A stretch of DNA of 64,000 bases from Hymenobacter cellulosivorans (GCF_022919135.1 NZ_CP095049.1:5465001-5529000); one strand, 5' to 3'; positions 1 through 7,989 are shown, counted from the stretch's first letter. Program-made: numbers and translations. The notes: a model not told the origin generated them from the sequence alone.

Positions 1-67
1 TCTCGTTTCGTTGTCGCTTGTTTGCTTTCCCCTATTACTAGAGAAAAGACTTACCTATTTGTCATTT

Positions 68-84
68 CCAACTATTCAAAGAAC
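68..84 (-). promoter_or_regulatory. boxA-like motif of an rRNA leader
   Basis: Read on the minus strand this is GTTCTTTGAATAGTTGG. It resembles the conserved GTTCTTTGA...TTGG sequence that precedes 16S rRNA genes in Bacteroidota and acts as the boxA antitermination signal. It lies downstream of four tandem promoters on the same strand, so the left 130 bases are read as the leader of an rRNA operon whose 16S gene starts outside the window. The 16S gene itself is not visible. Confidence 0.65.
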
Positions 85-174
85 GTGTGCCTCAGCCTAT
101 TGCTGAAACCGTGTGCTAGCTAGGCTAGCGTCTTACTGTGTGCCGTTTCCCTCGCCTCGTTCGGTTTGGGAGTG

Positions 175-205
175 CAAAGGTACAACCCTTTTTCGTTTCA
201 GCAAG
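175..205 (-). promoter_or_regulatory. rrn-type promoter, proximal of four
   Basis: The minus strand carries CTTG (205 to 202), a 19-base spacer and TACCTTTG (182 to 175), matching the Bacteroidota -33/-7 consensus. A T-tract at 221-227, an A-tract on the minus strand, lies upstream like an UP element. It is the copy closest to the predicted rRNA gene. Confidence 0.7.
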
Positions 206-279
206 TTCTCAGTGAAAATATTTTTTTCAACCTCGATTCGCTTTCCGTTTCCGTGCCCTCTTCCTCTCGAAGCGGGCTG

Positions 280-312
280 CAAAGGTAGCAACTCTGTTTC
301 GCACTTTCCAAA
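280..312 (-). promoter_or_regulatory. rrn-type promoter, second copy
   Basis: The minus strand carries TTTG (312 to 309), a 21-base spacer and TACCTTTG (287 to 280). An A-tract (plus-strand T326-332) lies about 14 bases upstream of the -33 element. It shares the flanking sequence ACTTTCCAAAC and the T-tract with the third copy. Confidence 0.75.
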
Positions 313-371
313 CAAACTCGAAAACTTTTTTTCTCGTCGTTCGTAGCCCGCTTCCGTTTGATTTGGGAGGA

Positions 372-404
372 CAAAGGTAAGAGCCTTATTGGCTACTTTC
401 CAAA
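372..404 (-). promoter_or_regulatory. rrn-type promoter, third copy
   Basis: The minus strand carries TTTG (404 to 401), a 21-base spacer and TACCTTTG (379 to 372). An eight-base A-tract (plus-strand T419-426) lies upstream. Layout and spacing are the same as the second copy, 92 bp away. Confidence 0.75.
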
Positions 405-477
405 CTAAAACCGAAAACTTTTTTTTCGAAGACTTCTTTCGATTGCCTGAACCCCGCCTCCGTTCGATTCGGGACTG

Positions 478-509
478 CAAAAGTGCAGGATGAATCTCGC
501 ACTTCCAAA
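478..509 (-). promoter_or_regulatory. rrn-type promoter, distal degenerate copy
   Basis: The minus strand carries TTTG (509 to 506), a 20-base spacer and CACTTTTG (485 to 478), where the T of TAnnTTTG has become C. The A-tract upstream is reduced to four bases. It is probably the weakest of the four. Confidence 0.55.
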
Positions 510-667
510 CCCTGGCCCTAACTTTTCCGTTGAAGGCCGGCTCTGAATAAGCGAGCATACTATTAGCAGGCTGTGGGATAACCCATTACATAGGAGTATT
601 AGTTCACGATTAATTAAAAAATCTTCACATTCATGGTCCTTTACTTCTATGGGCTGGTAAAACAGAA

Positions 668-698
668 GAGCGGCAGGAAGAATATCTTCCTGCCGCTC
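668..698 (-). terminator. purA operon terminator
   Basis: A perfect 14-bp stem (668-681 with 685-698) closes a three-base loop just past the purA stop. On the minus strand a T-containing run follows. It separates the fur-STAS-purA operon from the rRNA promoter array. Confidence 0.8.
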
Positions 699-713
699 TC
701 TCTATAGATTACT

Positions 714-1997
714 CTAAAGTACTCTTTCTGCCATGTGCAACGTACTTACCCGGTCTGGGCCTACGCTGACGATACTAATAGGCACCTCCAACTGAGCTTC
801 CAAGAACTGTACGTACTCCTTTAACTCTTTAGGCAGAGCTTCAGCAGAGTCAATCTGCTGAAGGTTGACTTTCCAACCGGGCAAGCTTGTGTAGACAGGC
901 TTCATAGTTTGCAGGTCGCCAAGATCCGGAAGCTGGTTAGTCTCTTCCCCTTCCGGATTGCGGTAGTGGGTACAGATGCGGATTTCATCGAATTCATCCA
1001 GCACGTCGGCCTTCATGAGGTGGATTTCGGTTACGCCATTCAGCATGATGCTATACCGCAAGGCTGGTAAATCAATCCAGCCGCAACGGCGGGGCCGGCC
1101 AGTGGTAGCACCAAACTCGCGGCCGGCAGCTCGGATTTGCTCTCCCACTTCATCATGAAGCTCTGTTGGAAACGGGCCACTGCCGACGCGGGTGCAATAC
1201 GCTTTGCTGATTCCATATACCTTGTCGATATGGCGGGGAGCAATGCCCAGGCCAGTGCAGGCGCCGGCGACAACTGTACTAGAGGAAGTAACGAAAGGGT
1301 AAGTCCCAAAGTCGATATCCAGCAAGGAACCCTGAGCACCTTCTGCCAGAATCTGCTTGCCTTGACGCAGCAAATCATTGAGTAGATATTCGGTATCTGC
1401 TAGCTGCAGAGTGCGCAAGAACTCGACGGCAGAGAAAAACTCCGTTTCGGCCTGCTCGATGTCGAGCTGCTGGCCGTGGAAGCTGGCCAGAGTGGCGTGC
1501 CGAGCTACGGCTTCATTGTAGCGCTCCTGGAAGTCGGCCAGCAGAATGTCGCCAACGCGTAGACCTGTGCGGCCGATTTTATCCTGGTAAGTGGGGCCGA
1601 TACCTTTCAGCGTCGAACCGATTTTGCCCCCACCGCGGGCTTCTTCAAGAATACGGTCGAGGGCACGGTGCGAAGGCAGGATGAGTTGGGCTTTCTTGGA
1701 GATGTAGAGGTTCTGAGCCCAATTCACCCCCCGGTCCGTGAGCTTTTGGAGCTCGACGCGGAACACAACCGGGTCGAGAACCACGCCGTTGCCAACGACA
1801 TTGATAATATGCGGGTGAAAAATACCTGACGGAACCTGGTGCAATACGTGCTTGGTTCCGTCGAACGTGAGGGTGTGCCCAGCGTTGGGCCCACCCTGGA
1901 AGCGGGCTACTACGTCGTACGTAGGAGCTAGCACGTCAACAATCTTTCCTTTTCCTTCGTCGCCCCACTGTAGGCCTACAAGTACATCAACGGGCAT
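714..1997 (-). CDS. purA: adenylosuccinate synthetase
   Basis: Catalyses GTP-dependent condensation of IMP with aspartate to adenylosuccinate, the first committed step from IMP to AMP, in the cytoplasm. The 427 residues match the family's usual length. The N-terminal loop GLQWGDEGKGK (residues 8-18), NAGHT just after it, and the C-terminal GPDR segment are signature PurA sequences. The ATG overlaps the stop of the STAS gene by one base (TAATG), which points to translational coupling. It is the last gene of a three-gene operon led by fur. Nothing in the sequence suggests inactivation. Confidence 0.98.
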   Translation of the reverse strand: MPVDVLVGLQWGDEGKGKIVDVLAPTYDVVARFQGGPNAGHTLTFDGTKHVLHQVPSGIFHPHIINVVGNGVVLDPVVFRVELQKLTDRGVNWAQNLYISKKAQLILPSHRALDRILEEARGGGKIGSTLKGIGPTYQDKIGRTGLRVGDILLADFQERYNEAVARHATLASFHGQQLDIEQAETEFFSAVEFLRTLQLADTEYLLNDLLRQGKQILAEGAQGSLLDIDFGTYPFVTSSSTVVAGACTGLGIAPRHIDKVYGISKAYCTRVGSGPFPTELHDEVGEQIRAAGREFGATTGRPRRCGWIDLPALRYSIMLNGVTEIHLMKADVLDEFDEIRICTHYRNPEGEETNQLPDLGDLQTMKPVYTSLPGWKVNLQQIDSAEALPKELKEYVQFLEAQLEVPISIVSVGPDRVSTLHMAERVL

Positions 1998-2344
1998 TAG
2001 CTAGCGGATTTTAAGACTTCGGCGGCAGCCGTTTCGTTTTCAGCAATGGTGAAGATGGCGTTGAGCTTAGTCAAGGCCAGCATTTTACGGGGGTGGTCGG
2101 CGGGATTGATGAGAACCAACTCGCCGCCGCGGCTGCGGAACTTGGTGAGCAGGGAAACCAGGACACCAATGCCGGTACTGTTGATGTAGCGGATACCCGA
2201 CAGATCAACGGCGCAGAGCATTACGGACTCCCCCAGGTGGTCGTCGACGGACTGCAGAAGCTGTTGGGTGTCGGGGCTGCCGATCAGGTCGCCGGTCAGG
2301 CGCACGTGCAGGATGCCGTTGCTTACGGTAGATTCAGTTTTCAT
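1997..2344 (-). CDS. STAS-domain protein, anti-sigma factor antagonist type
   Basis: A 115-residue stand-alone STAS domain. The motif IRYINSTGIGVLVSL (residues 51-65) is the usual phosphorylation loop of SpoIIAA/RsbV-type antagonists, with Ser56 or Thr57 as the likely phosphosite. In known systems an anti-sigma kinase phosphorylates this site and partner switching releases a sigma factor. No kinase or sigma gene lies in the window, so the partner is unknown. It overlaps fur upstream by 4 bases and purA downstream by 1 base, so the three are co-translated. The family call is firm; the pathway is inferred. Confidence 0.85.
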   Translation of the reverse strand: MKTESTVSNGILHVRLTGDLIGSPDTQQLLQSVDDHLGESVMLCAVDLSGIRYINSTGIGVLVSLLTKFRSRGGELVLINPADHPRKMLALTKLNAIFTIAENETAAAEVLKSAS

Positions 2345-2814
2345 TCGCTGGCTGCGCGGGCGGCTGCTTTAGCGCGGCAGTCGCCACAAACGCCGTAGAG
2401 GTTTAAAGAGTGGTGCAAGATATGGAAATTCAAAAGCTCCCCGACCATGGTCTGGATGCCGTGAATGCGCGGATCGCAGAACTCGACGACTTTATGGCAC
2501 TCAGTACAGATGACGTGGTCGTGCTGCCGGTAGCCGTAGGATTTCTCGTACTGGGCCAGGTTTCGGCCAAACTGGTGCTTGCTGACTAGACCGTGCTCCA
2601 CCAGCAAGTCCAGGGTGTTATAAACCGTGGCGCGACTAACCTGCAAGCCCTGGTTTTTCATGCCGGCGTACAGTTCCTCCACGTCGAAGTGACCAGTCCG
2701 GGAGTAAATTTCCTCCAGAATGGCGTACCGCTCGGAGGTTTTGCGCAGGCCTTTATTTTCGAGGTAAGCAGTAAAGATCTTCTTTACTTCCTCGAACTTC
2801 TCTTTATCCAACAT
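2341..2814 (-). CDS. fur: Fur-family metal-responsive repressor
   Basis: A 157-residue Fur/PerR/Zur-family DNA-binding protein. The recognition helix region is VSRATVYNTLDLLVEHGLV (residues 59-77). The regulatory site contains HDH at 98-100, and two CxxC pairs (Cys103/106 and Cys143/146) form the structural zinc site. Which metal or peroxide it senses cannot be told from sequence. It heads the fur-STAS-purA operon, and its ATG at 2814 follows a TACCTTTG -7 element and a 14-bp palindrome, suggesting autoregulation. A second, more divergent Fur protein is encoded at 59264. Confidence 0.93.
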   Translation of the reverse strand: MLDKEKFEEVKKIFTAYLENKGLRKTSERYAILEEIYSRTGHFDVEELYAGMKNQGLQVSRATVYNTLDLLVEHGLVSKHQFGRNLAQYEKSYGYRQHDHVICTECHKVVEFCDPRIHGIQTMVGELLNFHILHHSLNLYGVCGDCRAKAAARAASE

Positions 2815-2821
2815 TATGTGA

Positions 2822-2835
2822 CCTTATATATAAGG
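2822..2835 (-). promoter_or_regulatory. palindromic operator candidate upstream of fur
   Basis: CCTTATATATAAGG is a perfect 14-bp palindrome lying where transcription from the adjacent -7 element should start, 8 bases upstream of the ATG. Its A/T-rich dyad is the kind of site bound by Fur/PerR proteins, but it is not a textbook Fur box. Autoregulation is inferred. Confidence 0.55.
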
Positions 2836-2840
2836 AGTGC

Positions 2841-2848
2841 CAAAGGTA
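2841..2848 (-). promoter_or_regulatory. -7 promoter element of the fur-STAS-purA operon
   Basis: TACCTTTG on the minus strand matches the Bacteroidota TAnnTTTG consensus exactly, 26 bases before the fur ATG. I see no clear TTTG at the -33 distance. Confidence 0.6.
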
Positions 2849-2963
2849 ATGAAAGCAACGCGTTTCGGAGGCTATAACCGGCAGCGTAAAGCATAGTTCC
2901 TCGCCAGCTTCCCATCTTGCTCACCTTTTATGCTGCTTAATACTTTTTAAACTTTTTAGTACC

Positions 2964-5171
2964 CTACGATGCAAAACGCTCGACCAGTAGCACACCATTC
3001 ACTTTGGAAAGCCGCTGAATCATCTTATTGAGATGGTCGGTGTCGTTGACGAATACCATGATCTGGCCCTCGAAGAAACCGTCGTTGGAGTCGATAGTGA
3101 TGGAGCGCATATTCACCTTTAGGCTGTTGGAAATGATGCGCGTCACGTCGTTGACCAGGCCTACCCGGTCGGAGCCTTTTATGCGAATGCCGGCCAGGAA
3201 AGCCAGTTCGAGCTGGTCGGTCCACTTGGCGCGCACTATACGGTTACCGTAGTTCGACATCATGGCCACCGCCTTGGGGCAAGAGGTGCGGTGAATCACG
3301 ATGCCTTGCTCGGTTTCGAAGCCAAACACGTCGTCGCCGGGAATCGGATTGCAGCAGGGCGCAATGGTGTAGTCAAACTTCTGGGTCTCCTCCCCTATCA
3401 CCAGCATATCGGCCCGCACGCCGCGGAGCTTCTGCACTTCCTGGTCGAACGCCTTGGGCTCAAGGATGGACGGGCTGCGCGGCACTTCTTTGGCTGGATC
3501 GAACAGGCTTTCCTTGATTTCGCGACCGTCGAGCTGCCCGATGGCAATGCGGTAGTAGAAATCCTGGGGGTTGTACATGTTGAAATGGGCCAACATGCGG
3601 TTCAGGTTATCTTGGCTGTTTTCGATGCCGAGCAGCTCCAGGCGCTTCTCCACAATGAAGCGGCCATCTTCGGACTTGGCCTTTTTGTCATCGCGCAGCC
3701 ATTCCTTGATTTTCGTGCGGGCCTTGGACGTAATGACGTACTGCAGCCATTCCTCAGTGGGCCGCTGCTTGTGCGAAGTCAGAATCTCGACTTGGTCGCC
3801 GTTGCGCAGCTGGTAGCTCAGGGGCTCCAGCTTCTGGTTGACCTTGGCCCCGAGGCACTGTAGCCCGATGTGGGTGTGAATGTCGAAGGCGAAGTCTAGG
3901 GCCGTGGCTTTGTCGGGCAGGATGACCAGCTTGCCCTTGGGCGTAAAGGCATAAACTTCCTTGACGAACAGGTTCTGGCGGAACTCGTCCATGAATTCCA
4001 GGGCGCTGGAGTTATTGGTTTCGAGCATTTCCCGCACTTTGGCAATCCAGGCTTCGAGCGTTGATTCGGGCTGCACCGAGCCGGTGTCTTTGTATTTCCA
4101 GTGAGCCGCGTAGCCTTTCTCTGCAATGTCATCCATGCGGCGGGAGCGAATCTGTACTTCTACCCACTGCCCGGTGCGCGACATGACCGTGGTGTGCAGA
4201 CTCTCGTAGCCGTTAGCTTTGGGCGTGCTCACCCAGTCGCGGAGCCGGTCGGGGTTGGGCTGGTAGAAATCGGTGACGATGGAGTATACCTGCCAGCAGG
4301 CCGCTTTTTCCTGCTCCTGGGGCACGTCGAGGATGACGCGGATAGCAAACAGGTCGTACACCTCGTCGAAGGTCACGTTCTGCTTGCGCATTTTGCGCAG
4401 GATGGAATAAATGCTTTTGGGCCGGCCCTTGATTTCGAAGCCGAAGCCCTGGGCCTTCAATTCCTCGTCGATGGGCGCCACGAATTCCTTAATAAAGCGG
4501 TTCCGGGCGCCCCGGCTCTGGCGGACTTTATTAGTGAGGTCGTTGTAAACCTCGGTATCGGTGTATTTCAGATACAAATCCTCCAACTCGCTCTTGATGG
4601 CGTAAAGGCCCAGGCGGTGGGCCAGCGGGGCATAGAGGTAAATGGTTTCCGAAGCAATTTTGAGCTGCTTGTGGCGCGGCATCGAGTCGAGCGTGCGCAT
4701 GTTGTGCAGGCGGTCGGCAATCTTGATCAGGATGACGCGCACATCTTCCGACAAGGTGAGCAGCATCTTGCGGAAGTTCTCGGCCTGCTCGGAGGTGCCG
4801 TATTCGAAGACCCCGGAAATCTTGGTCAGCCCATCCACAATCTGGGCCACGCGGGAACCGAACTCCCGCTCAACATCGGAAATTTCCCAGGGCGTATCCT
4901 CTACCACGTCGTGCAGCAGGGCTGCCACGATGCTGGTCGTGCCCAGGCCGATTTCCTCCACCGCAATCTGGGCTACGGCCAATGGATGCAGAATGTAGGG
5001 CTCCCCGGATTTGCGGCGCATCTCCTTGTGGGCTTCCAAGGAGGTGTTGAACGCCTTTTTAATGAGTTTGGCGTCGTTGCCGGACAGATAGGGCTTGGCG
5101 GTACGCAACAGGCGCCGGTAGTGGCGAAGAATCTCGTTACGTTCTACTTCGGGGTCAATCAGAGTGGCCAT
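2964..5171 (-). CDS. rel: bifunctional (p)ppGpp synthetase/hydrolase, RelA/SpoT family
   Basis: Makes and degrades the alarmone (p)ppGpp, controlling rRNA synthesis and growth under starvation. The 735 residues follow the long RSH layout. An N-terminal HD hydrolase has His62 and the metal-binding LLHDVVEDT (85-93). A synthetase domain has GRPKSIYSI and GYESLHT. A TGS domain begins near VYAFTPKGK (about 405), and there is a C-terminal ACT domain (about 655-735). Since the hydrolase motif is intact it should be bifunctional. It is the only RSH in the window and is separated from fur by about 150 bases. A TACTTTCG element at 5221-5214 may be its -7 box. Confidence 0.96.
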   Translation of the reverse strand: MATLIDPEVERNEILRHYRRLLRTAKPYLSGNDAKLIKKAFNTSLEAHKEMRRKSGEPYILHPLAVAQIAVEEIGLGTTSIVAALLHDVVEDTPWEISDVEREFGSRVAQIVDGLTKISGVFEYGTSEQAENFRKMLLTLSEDVRVILIKIADRLHNMRTLDSMPRHKQLKIASETIYLYAPLAHRLGLYAIKSELEDLYLKYTDTEVYNDLTNKVRQSRGARNRFIKEFVAPIDEELKAQGFGFEIKGRPKSIYSILRKMRKQNVTFDEVYDLFAIRVILDVPQEQEKAACWQVYSIVTDFYQPNPDRLRDWVSTPKANGYESLHTTVMSRTGQWVEVQIRSRRMDDIAEKGYAAHWKYKDTGSVQPESTLEAWIAKVREMLETNNSSALEFMDEFRQNLFVKEVYAFTPKGKLVILPDKATALDFAFDIHTHIGLQCLGAKVNQKLEPLSYQLRNGDQVEILTSHKQRPTEEWLQYVITSKARTKIKEWLRDDKKAKSEDGRFIVEKRLELLGIENSQDNLNRMLAHFNMYNPQDFYYRIAIGQLDGREIKESLFDPAKEVPRSPSILEPKAFDQEVQKLRGVRADMLVIGEETQKFDYTIAPCCNPIPGDDVFGFETEQGIVIHRTSCPKAVAMMSNYGNRIVRAKWTDQLELAFLAGIRIKGSDRVGLVNDVTRIISNSLKVNMRSITIDSNDGFFEGQIMVFVNDTDHLNKMIQRLSKVNGVLLVERFAS

Positions 5172-5213
5172 TATGCGGGGTGAAGCACGGGGCTTCGGTA
5201 TTTACTACGCTTA

Positions 5214-5221
5214 CGAAAGTA
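5214..5221 (-). promoter_or_regulatory. possible -7 element for rel
   Basis: TACTTTCG on the minus strand is one base off TAnnTTTG, 42 bases before the rel ATG. No convincing -33 element was seen. The rest of the 5172-5454 spacer shows only a 7-bp GC-rich hairpin (5227-5252). Confidence 0.35.
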
Positions 5222-5454
5222 CGAAGGGCCGGGCGGGTTTCACGTCCCGGCCACATTTATAACAACGTCGGACCGGAAATCCTTACCTGAAGAGTAGGTA
5301 GCCTGAAGCTCTGATTCGCGTGTTAAGTACTTCGGAAGAATTATTCCACCGTTGGTCGTTCGATGATACGCGAGACAGAGGTTGGCGCTACTGGCTCCAT
5401 TCCCAGCTCTTTAGGCTCTCCACTCCTACTTTCTAATCCAATTTCACCGCTTGG

Positions 5455-5485
5455 TTTGAATATTCGCCGTGCTTGCGTAGCTTTG
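5455..5485 (+). promoter_or_regulatory. promoter of tRNA-Leu
   Basis: TTTG (5455-5458), exactly 19 bases, then TAGCTTTG (5478-5485) is a full match to the Bacteroidota housekeeping consensus. Transcription should begin near 5491, about 22 bases before the mature tRNA 5' end. Confidence 0.8.
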
Positions 5486-5513
5486 CGGCCCCGAGGCAAT
5501 AGGCCGAGGAACC

Positions 5514-5595
5514 GCGGATGTGGCGAAATTGGTAGACGTGCCAGACTTAGGATCTGGTGCCGCAAGGCGTGTGGGTTCGAGTCCCTCCATCCGCA
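5514..5595 (+). tRNA. tRNA-Leu (anticodon UAG)
   Basis: An 82-base cloverleaf. The acceptor stem is GCGGATG paired with CATCCGC (5588-5594), with A5595 as the discriminator. The anticodon stem CCAGA/TCTGG encloses CTTAGGA, giving TAG at 5548-5550. The T loop is GGTTCGAGTCC. A long variable arm (TGCCGCAAGGCGT) is typical of class II leucine tRNAs. CCA is not encoded. It stands alone with its own promoter and a terminator-like hairpin before tig. Confidence 0.97.
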
Positions 5596-5627
5596 CAGAT
5601 TAGTTTTCAACAGTACCCTGAGCCCTC

Positions 5628-5653
5628 AACCCACCCGTTGGGGGTTTCTTTTT
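5628..5653 (+). terminator. terminator-like hairpin after tRNA-Leu
   Basis: AACCC (5628-5632) pairs with GGGTT (5642-5646) and is followed by TTCTTTTT. The stem is short but the T-run is good. It sits between the tRNA and tig. Confidence 0.5.
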
Positions 5654-5693
5654 CGCCCCCTTCGATTCCTTTACTTTAACCGACGACCCCGCT

Positions 5694-7025
5694 TTGAATA
5701 TCACCTTCGACAAAAACGACGATCAGCTTAGTGCCATCCTGACAGTACACCTGACGGAAGCTGACTACTCGCCCGCCGTGGACGAGAAGCTGAAAGAATA
5801 CAGCAAGAAAGCCCAGATCAAAGGCTTCCGCCCTGGCAAAGTGCCGGTGGGTCTGGTGCGTAAGATGTACGGCAAAGGCGTATTGGGCGAGGAAATCAAC
5901 AACCTGCTCGGTAAGGCTGTCGACGGCTACATCAAAGAAAACAACATCAAAATCCTCGGTGAGCCCCTGCCCGTGCCCAGCGACGTGAATTTTGATACCG
6001 ATAAAGAATTCGACTTCAAGTTTGAGTTAGGCCTGCTGCCCGACTTCGAACTGCCCGCCGACCAGTCCATCACCATCGACCGTCATCAGGTAACTCTGGA
6101 CGACGCAACGCTGGAAGAAACCTACGACCAGATTGGCCGTCAGTTTGGCGAAAGCACCAACCCCGAGGTTTCGGAAGAAGGTGATTTCCTGTTCGGTAAG
6201 TTGAAAAAAGGCGACGACGAGGCCACCGAGCGCCCCGTATTGCTCCCCATCAACAAGGTTAAGAACGGCGTAGAGAAGTTCATCGGCGTGAAGCCCGGCG
6301 ACGTGCTGACCTTCGACCTCTCGGACGCTTTCGGCGGCGATGCTTCGGCTATTGCGGCCTTCTCGGGGCACTCCAAGGAAGAAGCGGCCAACATCAGCGG
6401 CGATTATACCCTGAGCGTTGAAAAAATCAACCGCACCACCAAGCCTGAGCACGACCAAGACTTGTTCGACAAGGTGTTCGGTAAGGACATCGTGACCTCG
6501 AAAGAGGAGTTCGACGAGAAAGTGCGCACCACGGTACAGGAAAACTATGACCGGGAGGCTGAAAACCTGGTAAATCGTCAGATCATCGACAAGATGGTAG
6601 ACGCTACCACGGTGCAGATCCCGACGGAGTTCTTCAAGAAGTGGCTGGTACGCGCCAACGAGGGTAAACTGACCGCCGAACAAGTAGAAGAGCACTACTC
6701 TGACTACGAGAAGGAGCTGAAGTGGTCCATGATCCGCAACAAAGTCGTTGAGGAGCAAGGCCTGAAGGTGTCAAACGAGGAAATCATCGAGCGCACCATG
6801 CAGAAGATTATGGGCCAGTTCAACCTGCCCGAAATCAGCGAGGAGCTGCAGGAATCAGTTCGCGGCTTCGCCGACAACTACCTCCGTCAGGACAATGGCA
6901 AGAACTACGTACAGGAGTACGAAGCCATTCTGGCAGAGAAAGTCATCGAAAACCTGCGCGGCAAAGTTGTTGTTAATGACAACCCGATTTCGGCCGAGGA
7001 CTTCCGGACTCAGGGTGCGAGCTAA
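5694..7025 (+). CDS. tig: trigger factor, ribosome-bound chaperone and prolyl isomerase
   Basis: Binds near the ribosomal exit tunnel and folds nascent chains. The 443 residues are slightly longer than the E. coli protein (432). The ribosome-binding signature GFRPGKVP occurs at about residues 44-51, followed by an FKBP-like middle segment and a long helical C-terminal chaperone arm. The start is TTG at 5694. Translated from there, the N-terminus (NITFDKNDDQLSAIL) lines up with family members, and I see no in-frame ATG just upstream. It precedes clpP and clpX in the same order as in many bacteria, but a strong terminator separates tig from clpP. Confidence 0.95.
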   Translation: MNITFDKNDDQLSAILTVHLTEADYSPAVDEKLKEYSKKAQIKGFRPGKVPVGLVRKMYGKGVLGEEINNLLGKAVDGYIKENNIKILGEPLPVPSDVNFDTDKEFDFKFELGLLPDFELPADQSITIDRHQVTLDDATLEETYDQIGRQFGESTNPEVSEEGDFLFGKLKKGDDEATERPVLLPINKVKNGVEKFIGVKPGDVLTFDLSDAFGGDASAIAAFSGHSKEEAANISGDYTLSVEKINRTTKPEHDQDLFDKVFGKDIVTSKEEFDEKVRTTVQENYDREAENLVNRQIIDKMVDATTVQIPTEFFKKWLVRANEGKLTAEQVEEHYSDYEKELKWSMIRNKVVEEQGLKVSNEEIIERTMQKIMGQFNLPEISEELQESVRGFADNYLRQDNGKNYVQEYEAILAEKVIENLRGKVVVNDNPISAEDFRTQGAS

Positions 7026-7052
7026 GCCTTAGCCAGCATCTGGTTTTGTAAC

Positions 7053-7094
7053 CAACAAAAAAGCCCTTACTTGCCAGTCAGGGCTTTTTTGTTG
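7053..7094 (+). terminator. tig terminator
   Basis: A perfect 15-bp stem (7053-7067 with 7080-7094) has an A-rich left arm and T-rich right arm, so it could act in either direction. It ends tig transcription before clpP. Confidence 0.85.
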
Positions 7095-7105
7095 CCCGGC
7101 AGGTT

Positions 7106-7168
7106 TAGAGCTCAGAACATAAAACCTAGAGTAGTTTGCCTACGTCCAAGTCTAAGTTCTGAGCTCTA
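7106..7168. repeat. 13-bp inverted repeat upstream of clpP
   Basis: TAGAGCTCAGAAC (7106-7118) is repeated perfectly inverted at 7156-7168 with a 37-base spacer, ending 39 bases before the clpP ATG. It could fold in the 5' leader or be a two-half-site operator. It is too far downstream to be part of the tig terminator. Confidence 0.7.
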
Positions 7169-7207
7169 GCATCTCACTTATAATCTTCTCTACCCTACAT
7201 TTTTCCC

Positions 7208-7915
7208 ATGCTGAATAAACAAGAGTTCCGCAAATTTGCCGTTAAAGGACAGGGCCTCAGCGGTCTGGGCGTGGATCAGTACCTGAACCACGTAGAAGGC
7301 CAGGTGCGCTCGGGCATGATGCTGCCCACGGGCATGACCCGCTCGGTAATTGAGGAACGCCCCACGCGTTTTGCCGAAATCGACGTATTCTCCCGCCTGA
7401 TCATGGACCGTATCGTGTTCCTAGGCACGGCCGTCGACGATTATATTGCCAACATCATCACCGCCCAGTTGCTCTTCCTGGAGTCGGCTGATGCCAAGAA
7501 GGACATCCTGCTCTATATCAACTCGCCGGGTGGCTCGGTATACGCCGGCCTCGGCATCTACGATACGATGCAGTACGTGGGTCCCGACGTGGCTACCATC
7601 TGCACCGGCTTGGCCGCCTCGATGGGCGCCGTATTGCTGGCTGGTGGTGCCAAAGACAAACGTTCAGCCCTGCCCCACGCCCGCGTGATGATTCACCAGC
7701 CCTCGGGTGGCGCGCAAGGTCAGTCGACGGACATCGAAATCACGGCTCGTGAGATTCTCAAGCTGAAAAAGGAGCTATACGACATCCTAGCCAAGCACAG
7801 CGGCAAAACCTACCAGGAAATCTACGACAACTCGGAGCGTGACTACTGGATGCGCGCCGACGAAGCCAAAGAATACGGCCTGATCGACGAAGTGCTGGAG
7901 AAAAAGACGGCCTAA
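7208..7915 (+). CDS. clpP: ATP-dependent Clp protease proteolytic subunit
   Basis: Serine protease that forms the tetradecameric barrel fed by ClpX. The catalytic triad is visible: Ser138 (GLAASMG), His163 (MIHQPSGG) and Asp212 (SERDYW). The Ser-Asp distance of 74 residues equals that in E. coli ClpP. At 235 residues it carries roughly 30-40 extra N-terminal residues, which in this phylum may be a processed propeptide. The start at ATG 7208 is the first in frame. clpX follows after a terminator, so the two genes are adjacent but probably have separate promoters. Confidence 0.97.
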   Translation: MLNKQEFRKFAVKGQGLSGLGVDQYLNHVEGQVRSGMMLPTGMTRSVIEERPTRFAEIDVFSRLIMDRIVFLGTAVDDYIANIITAQLLFLESADAKKDILLYINSPGGSVYAGLGIYDTMQYVGPDVATICTGLAASMGAVLLAGGAKDKRSALPHARVMIHQPSGGAQGQSTDIEITAREILKLKKELYDILAKHSGKTYQEIYDNSERDYWMRADEAKEYGLIDEVLEKKTA

Positions 7916-7989
7916 GCTGATTTCGCTCTTTTAGAACGCCGTAATTTTCATAGTGCGCTCTAAATATTGCAGTTACAAAATATCTAAAG

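Noticed and set aside
1..700. Small open frames at 113-346 and 133-558
   Set aside because: They run through the promoter array, have no known resemblance, and would lie within an rRNA leader.
4101..5183. 360-codon plus-strand frame opposite rel
   Set aside because: It is antisense to the RSH synthetase and hydrolase domains and has no recognisable features.
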